DNA of 64,000 bases, from NCBI RefSeq assembly GCF_014640555.1, contig NZ_BMHE01000022.1:43092-107091 (forward strand), written 5' to 3'. A program made the position numbers and the translations under genes. The stretch comes from Paenibacillus marchantiophytorum. Its GTDB lineage: Bacteria > Bacillota > Bacilli > Paenibacillales > NBRC-103111. The notes under the pieces are model-generated. The model saw only the letters and a program-made list of their open reading frames with translations. It did not search any database and was not told the DNA's origin. The first letter of the stretch is position 1, and each line of letters begins with the position of its first letter. This document shows, in pieces, positions 17,508 to 26,053 of this stretch.

Positions 17508-19055
17508 CTATTTATGATTCTTCATATATTCATCCATCTGCGCTTTAGTGGCATCTACATATTTCTCCACGCCAGCTTCTTTCAGCTTTTGTTTATACGT
17601 CTCAGCTGCTTTGTCTACATCATCCACAAACCCCATGAAGAGCGGTGTCCCATATTGGGTGTAAAGGTTCGCTATATTGGCTGCAACGTCGCTGATATCT
17701 TTGGTATTAAGCACAAAATCTACGAGTGGATTCGCTTTATACCGCTTCTTCTCATCGTTAATCAAATCTGCATAGTTCGGCATCGTAACTGCTGGGGTTT
17801 TGATAAATTTATCGTTGGATACGCCCCATACTCCACCTTGGAAGCTTGGGCCAGGATAGCTTATTTTACCTTCAGCATTAAGCGTATAGTGCTTGCCTTC
17901 AACACCATACTTGCTCAGCACATTGTACTTTTCATTATTTCTTAATAAATCTAGAACCATTAGGGCTCTTTCAGCATTCTTGGATTTAGCCCCGATCACC
18001 ATGGAGTTATTGGAATAGGAGTATGCATCCACACTCCCCTTGAAGAAAGCTGGAAATACTCTTACATCCCAATCTGGATGTTCTTTTGCAAAGTCAAAAT
18101 AGCTTGCATTCGCACCATCAACAGTGCCCGCAAATGAAACAGCACTCTTCCCATTCTTAAATGAATCACCAATACTAACTGGATTTGCCAGCGTATTCTT
18201 AGCCCAGAAGCCTTTTTCTTTCCAATCTTTCATTGTTTTAAGGAATTGAACAACTTCAGGCATGTCAAGGGCATAATTAAGTTTAAGAGAGTTGTCTCCC
18301 TTTCTGAGCTGAATTGGACTTGTTGAATTTGCTGCTCCTGGCGCCGTTATATCATTACTTCCATAAAAAACGGCCGGAAGCATCCAACTATCATTTTTGC
18401 CTAAATTGAAGGGGATGATGTTGGGCTCATTTTTCTTCACGGCATCAAGGAATACGCCTAAGTCATCCAACGACTTGATGTCAGGAGCATTATACTTTTT
18501 CATTAAGTCGCCTCTGACAAGGAATAAGTTGTAATAGTAATTGGTAATAGGTGCTGGCAAACCGAACATTTTCCCATCTACGTAACCAGAGCTTAATTTC
18601 GCCTTTTCTTCAATGGCAGTCAATGGTGCATATGTTTTCAACATCTCAGGTGTTATTTCTTTAAACGCTCCTTTCCTGGCATTATCCGCATAATTCAACC
18701 AACTGGCTGAGTACGCTAAATCAAAATCTTCACCGGAGGTTAACATCAGTTTATAAGCATCGTTTGTCAGTAAAGATATTTTGACAGTCGTATTAATGTC
18801 CTGCTTCAGCATTTTATTCAGCTCGTCTTCCAGAATCTGAATATCATCTGATTTAGGGTTTGTCAGATACATCGTCAAGTTAACTGGCTTTGAAGTGTCT
18901 GGCTTCCCAGAAGCAGGAGCTGGCGTGGCACTTGCCTTATTACTTGGTGTGCTCTCCACTCCTTTATTGTCCGTTTGAGTACATCCGGTAAAAAGTGCCA
19001 CCATAAGAAGTGAAACGGTTAAACACGGAATAGATTTGGATATATGTCTTCTCAT
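17508..19055 (-). CDS. ABC transporter oligosaccharide-binding lipoprotein (LplA-like)
   Basis: A 515-residue extracellular solute-binding protein. N-terminal lipoprotein signal with lipobox LFTGC (Cys25), then an Asn/Ser/Pro-rich linker and the two-lobed binding domain with the features of family 1 oligosaccharide-binding proteins (NLTMYLTNPKSDDIQILEDE, WKEKGFWAKNTLANPVS, NAERALMVLDLLRNN). AGGAGGG precedes the ATG. It is the third gene of the permease-permease-binding protein-lyase operon, so it should capture lyase products at the cell surface. No ATPase gene is present; such importers normally borrow a shared MsmX-type ATPase encoded elsewhere. Confidence 0.9.
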   Translation of the reverse strand: MRRHISKSIPCLTVSLLMVALFTGCTQTDNKGVESTPSNKASATPAPASGKPDTSKPVNLTMYLTNPKSDDIQILEDELNKMLKQDINTTVKISLLTNDAYKLMLTSGEDFDLAYSASWLNYADNARKGAFKEITPEMLKTYAPLTAIEEKAKLSSGYVDGKMFGLPAPITNYYYNLFLVRGDLMKKYNAPDIKSLDDLGVFLDAVKKNEPNIIPFNLGKNDSWMLPAVFYGSNDITAPGAANSTSPIQLRKGDNSLKLNYALDMPEVVQFLKTMKDWKEKGFWAKNTLANPVSIGDSFKNGKSAVSFAGTVDGANASYFDFAKEHPDWDVRVFPAFFKGSVDAYSYSNNSMVIGAKSKNAERALMVLDLLRNNEKYNVLSKYGVEGKHYTLNAEGKISYPGPSFQGGVWGVSNDKFIKTPAVTMPNYADLINDEKKRYKANPLVDFVLNTKDISDVAANIANLYTQYGTPLFMGFVDDVDKAAETYKQKLKEAGVEKYVDATKAQMDEYMKNHK

Positions 19056-19100
19056 TTCTGTAACCCTCCTGATTCATATATTGATAAGCGGTTTCCCGGG

Positions 19101-19991
19101 TTATCCTTTCACAGCGCCCACAGTCATTCCCTTAATGAAATACTTTTGTAAAAACGGATACAATACGATGATCGGACCAATTGTAACCATGGTCATCGCC
19201 ATTTTGAATGTTTCCGAAGGCATATTGCCAACAGATATCCCCGTTTGTGAAGCTACCTGTTGGGCAAATTGCATATCATTAAACACCTTGTAAAGTTGGT
19301 ATTGTAAGGGGATCAATTCGTCTTTGCTAATAAACAGCATCGCCGGATACCAATCATTCCAATAGGTAATAGCTAAAAACAAGCCAATCGTAGCCAAAGC
19401 GGGAACAGACATAGGTAGATAAAGCTTGCGATATATCGTGAAATCACCTGCGCCGTCGATTTTCGCGGATTCACCTATACTCTCCGGTATGGCCGTAAAG
19501 AAGGTGCGCATAATGATAATATTAAAGACAGAGAGAAGATTGGGAAGAAGAAGCGCCAAGTAATTATTTTTCATACCTAGGTTGATCATAATGATGTACC
19601 ACGGAACAATGCCTCCGCTAAACAATGTCGTGAAGAAGAAGTAAAAGGCAAATTTATTTCTATACCTGAAATCCTTTCTATGGAGAACAAAAGATGTCAT
19701 TGTAGTTAAGAACAAACCTAATGCCGTACCCAGCACAACAAGCGAAATCGTAACACCGTAAGCGCCAAATATGACTTTGGGACTTTTAAAGATCAACGCG
19801 TAGGCATCCATTGAAACTGACTTGGGTATCAGCCTGTAACCATCCTGAAAAAGTGAAGATTCCTCTGTAAATGACCCTGATAAAGTAAGGAGAAAAGGAA
19901 TAAGACATACTATCGTGAAGATAATGACAATACTATATCCAATCATATTAAATGTGAGCATATCTCTTCTTGCTGAATGATTAACTTTCAT
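19101..19991 (-). CDS. Carbohydrate ABC transporter permease (YtcP/LplC type)
   Basis: A 296-residue inner-membrane permease with six transmembrane segments. The cytoplasmic loop ESAKIDGAGDFTIYRKLYLP is the EAA motif that contacts the ATPase. The C-terminal YPFLQKYFIKGMTVGAVKG is a hallmark of the LplC/YtcP branch. The start ATG at 19991 follows AGGTGGGG. It lies 14 bases after the first permease gene and 45 bases before the binding protein gene in the same operon. It imports oligosaccharides produced by the extracellular lyase. Confidence 0.9.
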   Translation of the reverse strand: MKVNHSARRDMLTFNMIGYSIVIIFTIVCLIPFLLTLSGSFTEESSLFQDGYRLIPKSVSMDAYALIFKSPKVIFGAYGVTISLVVLGTALGLFLTTMTSFVLHRKDFRYRNKFAFYFFFTTLFSGGIVPWYIIMINLGMKNNYLALLLPNLLSVFNIIIMRTFFTAIPESIGESAKIDGAGDFTIYRKLYLPMSVPALATIGLFLAITYWNDWYPAMLFISKDELIPLQYQLYKVFNDMQFAQQVASQTGISVGNMPSETFKMAMTMVTIGPIIVLYPFLQKYFIKGMTVGAVKG

Positions 19992-20005
19992 TGCTGGCCC
20001 CCCAC

Positions 20006-20929
20006 CTAGAATAATGCATAATCGGAATTCACTTTTTTCGCTAAATAATTAAATGTAAGGATGACTACAAAACCAATTGCATTCTGATATAAGCCTATAG
20101 CCGAAGGCAGTCCCATATCATTGGCCGAGATTAAAGCCCTAAATACAAACGTATCAATCACATCCGTTGCATTGAACAGCACCCCGTTATTACCTACTAA
20201 TTGATAGAACATATCTAGATTCCCTCTGAGAATGTGTCCAATCTGCAATAATACCATAATCATGATGGTAACTTTCAATAAAGGAAATGTAATATGATAG
20301 ATTTTCTGATAGATGCTAGCACCATCCAAATCTGCCGCCTCGTATAATTCAGGGTTTATTCCGGTTATCACCGCAAGGTAAATGATGCTGCCATAGCCAA
20401 CAGTCTTCCAAAGATAGAAACCGACAATGATGTATTTCCATAAAGCAGGAGTGCCATACACATCAACTGGTTCAAGATGAAGCCCTTTCATTAAGGTGTT
20501 CAAACTACCAAACTCGTAATTCAACATACTATAGACAAAAGCTCCGACAACAACCCAGGAAATAAAGAAAGGTAAAAACATCGCGGCATGCGTAAACTTT
20601 TTGAAATACTTTCCTTTGATTTCTGAGAATATGATGGCAATCGCAATTGAACATACGACCCCTGTGGCTATAAAGGCTAAATTATAAAGTATCGTATTTT
20701 TTGTGAGCAACCACGCTTGCCCGGATTGGAAGAAAAAACTAAAATTCTTAAACCCTATCCATGGACTAAACAGGATGCCCTTATCATATTGAAAATGTTT
20801 AAAGGCTACGATGGCTCCAGTCATGGGTAGATAATTAAAGATGAAGAAATAGATGACAGCTGGAGCTATCATGAGAAACATCGTTCTATTTTTCTTTAAT
20901 TCAAAAAGTAATCTCGTTGATTTTTGCAT
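20006..20929 (-). CDS. Carbohydrate ABC transporter permease (LplB/YteP type)
   Basis: A 307-residue partner permease with six transmembrane helices, starting MQKSTRLLFELKKNRTMF. It has the LplB-typical IFNYLPMTGAIVAFKHF and the EAA loop (ELYEAADLDGASIYQKIYHI). The ATG at 20929 is taken because AGAGGA lies about 8 bases upstream; an ATG at 20947 has no ribosome site. First gene of the operon running to the lyase. The roughly 285-base region upstream is shared with the divergent isomerase gene and contains the second copy of the 42-bp element, which might therefore serve both directions. Confidence 0.9.
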   Translation of the reverse strand: MQKSTRLLFELKKNRTMFLMIAPAVIYFFIFNYLPMTGAIVAFKHFQYDKGILFSPWIGFKNFSFFFQSGQAWLLTKNTILYNLAFIATGVVCSIAIAIIFSEIKGKYFKKFTHAAMFLPFFISWVVVGAFVYSMLNYEFGSLNTLMKGLHLEPVDVYGTPALWKYIIVGFYLWKTVGYGSIIYLAVITGINPELYEAADLDGASIYQKIYHITFPLLKVTIMIMVLLQIGHILRGNLDMFYQLVGNNGVLFNATDVIDTFVFRALISANDMGLPSAIGLYQNAIGFVVILTFNYLAKKVNSDYALF

Positions 20930-21106
20930 ATACACATCCTCTTTCATGGCAATGTTCTATTGATATAAACATCGTACAATACAAGGTATTTATAATAAAT
21001 GATGCAGGATTATGATAATCAGCGGAAAACTATCCTTTTGCCACCTGACCATGGCATCAACCTGCCGTATTGCTCCAACGTGACTCTTCCGAGCATCTCA
21101 GAAAAT

Positions 21107-21171
21107 TCAATCATATTGTTCATGTTTCAATGACATCCTTCATTTCATGTTGAGATCGTTCTTTTTATAAT
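21107..21171 (+). promoter_or_regulatory. Shared 42-bp upstream element with -10 box (copy 2)
   Basis: Bases 21107-21148 match 7500-7541 perfectly. A TATAAT box at 21166-21171 follows after 17 bases. It lies between the divergent importer operon and the isomerase gene. Flanking sequence outside the element is not conserved apart from a few A residues on the 5' side, so the identity looks selected rather than the edge of a large duplication. Confidence 0.7.
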
Positions 21172-21215
21172 GAATCAGACATGAACTATTTTGTTAAAAT
21201 GGGAGGCAATATTGC

Positions 21216-21986
21216 ATGAGGAAAATGGGAATTGGCCTGCAATTATACACACTTCGAGATGAAATGGCGCAAGACGCCGCATCGGTTTTGCAAAAGGTGG
21301 CCGAAATGGGTTATGAAGGTGTCGAGTTTGCTGGATATTACGATTTTAGCCCTGAACAGTTAAAGTCGCTGCTTACCAACTTGTCGCTGAAAGCCATCGG
21401 CAGTCATGTAAACATGGAGCGTCTACAGAACCATTTGGAAGAAGAAATTGCAATGAATGTTGCCATCGGCAGCCGTTATGTCGTCTGTCCCGGAATAAAT
21501 CAAGCTCAGCGGCATGCTTTGCCCGAAACAGTTGCTTTTTTTAACGCGTGCAGCAGCCAATTCGCCAGCAAAGGCATTGCTTTCTGCTTTCATAATCACT
21601 ATGTTGAATTCACCGAAAATTATGGGGATCAACCATGGTTCGACGCTTTTTTGGGCAGTACGTCTCCAGATGCTATGAAAAGCGAGCTCGATGTATGTTG
21701 GGTACATCACGCAGGCTGCGACCCCATTACTTACCTTGATAAATACGCCGGCCGCGTACCTTTGATTCATTTGAAGGACATTCGCAAGTTCGAAGGCGGC
21801 ACGTATCAAACGTTGGAACTGGGACGGGGCGAGATGAATTTACCGGCCATCATTGCAGCAGCAGAAGCGGCGGGAACGGAATGGCTCATCATCGAACAAG
21901 ATGATTGTGACCTGCCTGCGTTAGAAAGTGTAAAGATAAGTATGGAATGGCTGCGTCGAAATATTAGGTTTGCAGAGGTCAATTAA
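21216..21986 (+). CDS. Sugar phosphate isomerase/epimerase family protein
   Basis: A 256-residue TIM-barrel protein of the xylose-isomerase-like superfamily (IolE/hydroxypyruvate isomerase-like). Features are GIGLQLYTLRDEM at the start, GYEGVEFAGYYD, CFHNHYVEF with metal-binding His, SELDVCWVHHAG with Glu/Asp/His, VPLIHLKDI and the late ELGRGEMNL and WLIIEQDD. A typical single divalent metal site is therefore intact. The ATG at 21216 follows GGGAGG. Controlled by the same 42-bp element as the oxidoreductase gene. Oxidoreductase plus isomerase/epimerase pairs usually act one after another on an unusual sugar or polyol (inference). Confidence 0.85.
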   Translation: MRKMGIGLQLYTLRDEMAQDAASVLQKVAEMGYEGVEFAGYYDFSPEQLKSLLTNLSLKAIGSHVNMERLQNHLEEEIAMNVAIGSRYVVCPGINQAQRHALPETVAFFNACSSQFASKGIAFCFHNHYVEFTENYGDQPWFDAFLGSTSPDAMKSELDVCWVHHAGCDPITYLDKYAGRVPLIHLKDIRKFEGGTYQTLELGRGEMNLPAIIAAAEAAGTEWLIIEQDDCDLPALESVKISMEWLRRNIRFAEVN

Positions 21987-22028
21987 AACAAACATAACCG
22001 CCCTGTTCGAGGGCGGTTATGTTTGTTT
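21986..22028 (+). terminator. Strong rho-independent terminator
   Basis: A nearly perfect 19-bp stem (AACATAACCGCCCT / AGGGCGGTTATGTT core) with a GTTCG loop, ending in TTTGTTT. Its position overlaps any start of the AraC gene upstream of about 22030 and so argues against one. Confidence 0.9.
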
Positions 22029-22121
22029 CGGGAAATAATTGCATACATGTGTCTAGAAAGTTTGTATAATTATGTAATAGAAAACATGAACAATTTACTC
22101 AAGCCTAAGGAGGAATCTAAT

Positions 22122-22943
22122 GTGCTACATGAACGCGAGGATAAACTGCAAGCTGAAGCGCTTTATGTAGGGATGGCACATCATAAAAAGCGGTTTCGAA
22201 ATCCACGTGAGTTTCTAAGCACTTATATCATCCGGCTGCAGACTAGCGGTTACTGTGAAGCACTTATTGATAACGAATTTGTCGTGATTGCGCCTGGAGA
22301 CCTGCTTATGTTTCGCCCAGGCGAAAATTACGAGCTCATCATGAAAGACACTAGCATCGACTACTATGTGATTTGCAAGGGAACATGGATCGACCAATGG
22401 TGGGCACATTTCTCCCCTCCTCAAAAGACGACCATCCCCCTCGACGACGATCTCCTGAAGCAGTGGAATCAGTTGGCGAAGGAAACGTTGCGGATGAATG
22501 ACACCAGTGCAGAGCTGGCAGATTATATCCTGCGCGTCTTTTGTTTAACTTTACAGCGATTGCATGAAATTGCCGGCATGGGACAAACGTCAAGTCCATC
22601 CTACATTGCCTATCGCATCAAAAATTTCATCGATCAACATGCAACAGAAGATCTCAAATTGGAACAAATTGCCAAACATGCAGGAATTAGCATTTCCAGA
22701 GCTGTACACTTGTTTAAAAAGAATTTCGGTCAATCCATCATGAGTTATGCCATTGAAGTCCGCCTTGCGATCGCATGTGAGCGTATTCGTTTCAGCGTAA
22801 TGTCGCTGGAGTATATCGCTAAAGCGAGTGGCTTTAATAGCTATACCTACTTCTATCGACAATTTCGCATGCACTATGGGGTATCCCCCCGACAGTATAA
22901 AGAAGAACAACAGAAACGCTCGAAGCTTCCGATGGAGCATTAG
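22122..22943 (+). CDS. AraC family transcriptional regulator with cupin sensor domain
   Basis: 273 residues from a GTG at 22122, chosen because AAGGAGG lies 8 bases upstream; earlier in-frame ATGs at 22023 and 22086 lack a ribosome site and the first overlaps a terminator. The N-terminal half is an AraC cupin (EALIDNEFVVIAPGDLLMFRPGE) for binding a sugar. The C-terminal half has two helix-turn-helix motifs (LEQIAKHAGISISRAVHLFKK and IAKASGFNSYTYFYRQFRMHYG). It is the last gene of the island and a candidate, beside YesN, for binding the shared 42-bp element. Confidence 0.85.
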   Translation: MLHEREDKLQAEALYVGMAHHKKRFRNPREFLSTYIIRLQTSGYCEALIDNEFVVIAPGDLLMFRPGENYELIMKDTSIDYYVICKGTWIDQWWAHFSPPQKTTIPLDDDLLKQWNQLAKETLRMNDTSAELADYILRVFCLTLQRLHEIAGMGQTSSPSYIAYRIKNFIDQHATEDLKLEQIAKHAGISISRAVHLFKKNFGQSIMSYAIEVRLAIACERIRFSVMSLEYIAKASGFNSYTYFYRQFRMHYGVSPRQYKEEQQKRSKLPMEH

Positions 22944-23037
22944 GTAGATCCTTATACGTTCCTGCATAAGTCATCGCGAATGTATAGGAGCCAGGCAATT
23001 CTACGCTCCAATATTTTTTTCTAATAAACCTTCTAGT

Positions 23038-23607
23038 TTAGTTCTTTGTATCCCAATCAATATTTTGTTTCCAATCAGACCATAAAGATTTCAAACTTTT
23101 AACTAACCAATCTCCACCAAAAGTAATTGTCCCCTCGTGAGAAGCATAAATAATCCAGTCCATTTTATCTGAACACCAAAATCCTTCTCCTCCTATAAAT
23201 TCACCATTGTAACAGTAATAAGGATATAGATTTGAAACCTCTATTTTGTAACTATGATCTGTTTCAAGAAATTCAAGTACCTGTTCTACTCCATGGTTTT
23301 TTAACAATGAAATAATAACCTCTAGCTTTTCTTCACTTTCGATATATTGGGAATTAAATGCAATAAGGTCAGGTCTTTTGCACTCAAATAACGGATACCA
23401 ATAAGACTTGCTTATATCCCATGTCTGTTCCATTTTCTTTTTCAATTCCATACAAACTTCATCTGGAATACTTTCCTTCTGCAATCGAGAACCCCCTTTA
23501 TCCACTAATAGCATTAAATCATTGTACTTCATACTCTCATTTAGGCGTTTATTATCGTGTGCTTTCATTGATGATAAGAACTGCCCCAATCTGTCCAATT
23601 GCTCCAA
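23038..23607 (-). CDS. Hypothetical protein, probable immunity-type protein
   Basis: 189 residues with a TTG start at 23607 preceded by a G-rich GACGGGGG; the next in-frame ATG lacks a ribosome site. It is an acidic, aromatic-rich protein (WYPLFECKRPDLIAFNSQ, then DKMDWIIYASHEGTITFGG) with no signal peptide or membrane segment. I do not recognise the family with certainty. The 17-base gap after the Imm7-like gene and its small soluble acidic nature fit a cytoplasmic immunity protein of a polymorphic toxin system. The low GC content relative to neighbouring islands is consistent with transfer. Confidence 0.5.
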   Translation of the reverse strand: MEQLDRLGQFLSSMKAHDNKRLNESMKYNDLMLLVDKGGSRLQKESIPDEVCMELKKKMEQTWDISKSYWYPLFECKRPDLIAFNSQYIESEEKLEVIISLLKNHGVEQVLEFLETDHSYKIEVSNLYPYYCYNGEFIGGEGFWCSDKMDWIIYASHEGTITFGGDWLVKSLKSLWSDWKQNIDWDTKN

Positions 23608-23624
23608 AAACCCCCGTCACACAC

Positions 23625-24017
23625 TTAATCCTCAATTGTTGGATTACAAGGTGACAAATACATATCTTCTTTTTGAGTAAGTATTCCTCTAGCTAGCACA
23701 TACACCTTGAAGGTATTATGACTTTGTTTGTCTGCAGCGTCTCTAATATACAACAAACCATACGAACCTTTTGCTTGTGTTCCTATGTATTCAAAAATCG
23801 TGACTTGGTTGTATTTTTCAATTGGCGTATGGTTATCATTTCCTGATAAACTTATGTGAAATTCGCCATTTACTGCATTTAACTCAAGATTTCCTCCAAT
23901 CCAATTTTTTAGTTCTTCTATAAAAACCCTAATATCAGCTATAACTAAACAAAGGCTTTCTGTATCTTCTTCGTACGTATTTTCACTTATTGTCATCCAT
24001 CCATGATATTCGTACAT
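23625..24017 (-). CDS. Imm7-like immunity protein
   Basis: 130 residues. The opening MYEYHGWMTISENTYEED is the characteristic start of the immunity protein 7 family, which neutralises toxin domains of contact-dependent or secreted polymorphic toxins in the cytoplasm. GAGGG precedes the ATG. No signal peptide. It is followed within 17 bases by the 23038 gene and preceded by the 24106 gene on the same strand. No matching toxin gene is in the window. Family assignment rests on the N-terminal motif and size. Confidence 0.65.
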   Translation of the reverse strand: MYEYHGWMTISENTYEEDTESLCLVIADIRVFIEELKNWIGGNLELNAVNGEFHISLSGNDNHTPIEKYNQVTIFEYIGTQAKGSYGLLYIRDAADKQSHNTFKVYVLARGILTQKEDMYLSPCNPTIED

Positions 24018-24105
24018 AAATCAACCCTCACTTAGGCAAATAAATACAAAAATCTCAATTAGTGCAATTTGCTCCCTCTAAAGCGAATAAACTATGCTTT
24101 CATTC

Positions 24106-24435
24106 TTACAAATTGGATACATCACACTTACTAAATATTCGCTCAAAATCACCTTGTATTATCAAGTTATCAATCACTTCTTCTATACGATCACGACTAC
24201 ATTGATCCACGAGTATCATGTCGCTTCCCCAAAAGTACTTTCCATGCAAGCACTCACCCGTTTGTTGGTTCTTCTCAGTTAGTGTCTTAATATTATTGTA
24301 AGTAATAAATGAGGCAACCCAACTTGAACCATCTGGTGGAGTTACTATCACATCAGTATTAGCATCATGTATGTTCCATTCACCTTCTGCCCATTGTTCA
24401 GCTTCTATCCAGATGGAATGCTTTTTATCAATCAC
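24106..24435 (-). CDS. Small soluble protein, probable immunity protein
   Basis: 109 residues from a GTG at 24435 with AGGAGG 8 bases upstream. Sequence features: HSIWIEAEQWAEGEWN, DVIVTPPDGSSWVASFITY, TGECLHGKYFWGSDMILV. This pattern resembles small proteins found next to polymorphic toxins, though I cannot name the family. First gene of a three-gene group of the same orientation; the 88-base gap to the Imm7-like gene could hold a second promoter. Cytoplasmic by appearance. Confidence 0.55.
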   Translation of the reverse strand: MIDKKHSIWIEAEQWAEGEWNIHDANTDVIVTPPDGSSWVASFITYNNIKTLTEKNQQTGECLHGKYFWGSDMILVDQCSRDRIEEVIDNLIIQGDFERIFSKCDVSNL

Positions 24436-24798
24436 TCAAATTCCTCCTGTATTTTTACTTTGCTTGTATATGCAAATTTTTCAATTAGAGTTTTAAAAAT
24501 GTTCCAGAATATGTATCCCCATTTTCTTCTTGTTATTATACAACAAAAAATCTAACTATTAGTTAACAAAAAGAGTTAATTACTCTATTCACTTTTCCAG
24601 AATTCAAAGATTATAATGCAAAAAACAAGTTCGTGGTTGTAATTCTCGTAAATTGAATACTCCAAATTATTTAAAAAAATCTCATTTCATATCAAAAGAT
24701 ACATCTATTATTAACCTTTTTAGCTCCAAAAAATAATTCCCATTAACTTAATAGGAATTATATGGTATCATTACTTTGCATGTATACATAACAAAGGA
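24436..24798. other. AT-rich divergent intergenic region
   Basis: About 360 bases between the immunity trio (-) and OsmC (+). Very AT-rich, with no convincing reading frame, repeat or terminator. It should hold the promoters of both units, but none matches consensus well enough to mark. Confidence 0.5.
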
Positions 24799-25251
24799 GT
24801 GAGTATAATCGCTATCACAACATTTAAAGCAACTGCACACCTGCAAGAAGGTGTTGTTGTCAAAGTTAGCTCCAGAAATTTCGAATTTACAATTGATGAG
24901 CCTAAAAGTTTAGGTGGAACCGATACGGGAATGAATCCAGTTGAAGCGCTGCTTGGTTCGTTAGGTGCATGTCAATCCATTGTAGCCAGAGTATATGCGA
25001 AGAAGTTTGATATCAATCTAGAGGACTTTCGAGTAGAAATTGAAGGTGATTTGGACTTGGATGGTTTCTTTAAGAAGTCAGATGTTCGTCCAGGTTATTC
25101 TGATATCCGATACACTTTTCATATCAAAACAGATGCTCCCAAAGAACGGGTTGAAGAATTTGTTAAGTTTTTAGAAGAAACTTGCCCGGTTGGCGATACG
25201 ATAGCAAACTTGGTCAATTTAAAGTTAAACGGTATTGTTATTGAAAACTAA
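24799..25251 (+). CDS. OsmC family protein (peroxide detoxification type)
   Basis: About 147-150 residues. GMNPVEALLGSLGACQS carries the first conserved Cys and EETCPVGDTIAN the second, the reactive pair that reduces organic hydroperoxides in OsmC/Ohr proteins. The start is odd: the only standard codon is GTG at 24799, which overlaps the AAAGGAG site itself. An ATC codon at 24808, where related proteins would have Met-Ala-Ile-Thr, has ideal spacing. So either translation begins at a rare ATC/ATA codon or a former ATG has mutated. A terminator follows the stop. Confidence 0.8.
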   Translation: MSIIAITTFKATAHLQEGVVVKVSSRNFEFTIDEPKSLGGTDTGMNPVEALLGSLGACQSIVARVYAKKFDINLEDFRVEIEGDLDLDGFFKKSDVRPGYSDIRYTFHIKTDAPKERVEEFVKFLEETCPVGDTIANLVNLKLNGIVIEN

Positions 25252-25266
25252 GAGAGTAATAACTAG

Positions 25267-25288
25267 CACCCTTTCGGGTGTTTTTTTA
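25267..25288 (+). terminator. Rho-independent terminator after osmC-like gene
   Basis: CACCC / GGGTG stem with a TTTC loop followed by T7. Confidence 0.8.
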
Positions 25289-25479
25289 TTTGCAACTAGC
25301 CTGTCTGCAGCCTGGTTTTCTAACCTTTGTGGGCCAGCGGATAAATAGGCAAGGTAGACGCCTTCCGCTGCCTTATTTCTATTTAGTCCCCGTACAACAA
25401 CGCCAATTCGTAGCCTAAAGAGAGGCACAAAATTAAAGAAAAACGGCATCGCCGCCCTGAGAGATCAGCCTCTTAGTAG

Positions 25480-25690
25480 CGACAAAACCTGTTAAGGGAA
25501 CTAGAGGACGCTATATAGGCAAATAGCAGGGATGCTAGGGTATTAGCGGAACTACAGGGTCTTATTTCCACTAAAAACGCTGAATTTGCCTTGAAACAGC
25601 AAAATAGCGGACTGTAGTTCCCTCCCCCCCGCGATATGGTTACTTTTGGCTAGAATAGCGGACTGTAGTTCCCTCTGCTAGTACAAGGCG
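25480..25690. repeat. Degenerate ~50-bp tandem repeat, site A
   Basis: The core AGCGGACTGTAGTTCCCT occurs at about 25605 and 25656, 51 bases apart, with further degraded copies upstream (AGCGGAACTACAGGG near 25544, and AGGGAACTAGAGG near 25495). The bases between cores are also partly alike (GATATGG, TTTTGGCT). The same family occurs at 50975-51270. Non-coding; convergent intergenic region. Confidence 0.75.
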
Positions 25691-25743
25691 GCTGGAGTAA
25701 CTCCGCGCTCACTCCAAAACATATAAACTCTTATATTTTTATG

Positions 25744-25992
25744 AAAAACTTAGCCTGCAGGCTAAGTCACACAGTCAATGAACCTTGAGGAAAACCAAGC
25801 TCCTTAACGAACTCAATACCCTTTACAAGGCCAAAATCGCTCATTCTGAAAATCTAATGAATGCCAGATGCTCTATTTCAAGCAAATGATCACCATTCTG
25901 CCAATAAAGTGCCGGGTAGCGCCAACTCCGTTCATTAAATCTCCAAAGTAGCCATTTTCTCGTCTATAAGCAACATACAGTTCTTTAGCTGC
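25744..25992. repeat. ~250-bp dispersed repeat, copy 1
   Basis: About 90 percent similar by eye to 34692-35550 (three units) and 52014-52264. It begins with a perfect 20-bp palindrome ACTTAGCCTGCAGGCTAAGT (25748-25767) and contains landmarks such as AGTCAATGAACCTTGAGG, GAATGCCAGATGCTC and GTTCATTAAATCTCC. No reading frame is conserved across copies. It lies between the convergent OsmC and GNAT genes. Confidence 0.85.
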
Positions 25993-26010
25993 CCTTTGAG
26001 ACCAAAATAT

Positions 26011-26033
26011 AGGGTAAGCTCATCGCTTACCCT
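26011..26033 (-). terminator. Hairpin after the GNAT gene
   Basis: AGGGTAAGC / GCTTACCCT perfect 9-bp stem, followed on the - strand by TATATTTT. It lies 20 bases after the GNAT stop. Confidence 0.75.
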
Positions 26034-26053
26034 AAATCCAAACTTCGCATTTA

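Noticed and set aside
22023..22121. Upstream start for the cupin AraC regulator
   Set aside because: It would begin inside the isomerase terminator and has no ribosome site; GTG 22122 has AAGGAGG at 8 bases.
25225..25449. 74-codon frame on - overlapping the OsmC terminator
   Set aside because: No motif, overlaps the end of OsmC and its terminator; nothing supports translation.
25480..25690. Possible CRISPR array (regular repeat plus variable spacer look)
   Set aside because: Cores are only about 18-22 bases, degenerate and partly inverted, the spacers are similar to each other, and there are no cas genes.
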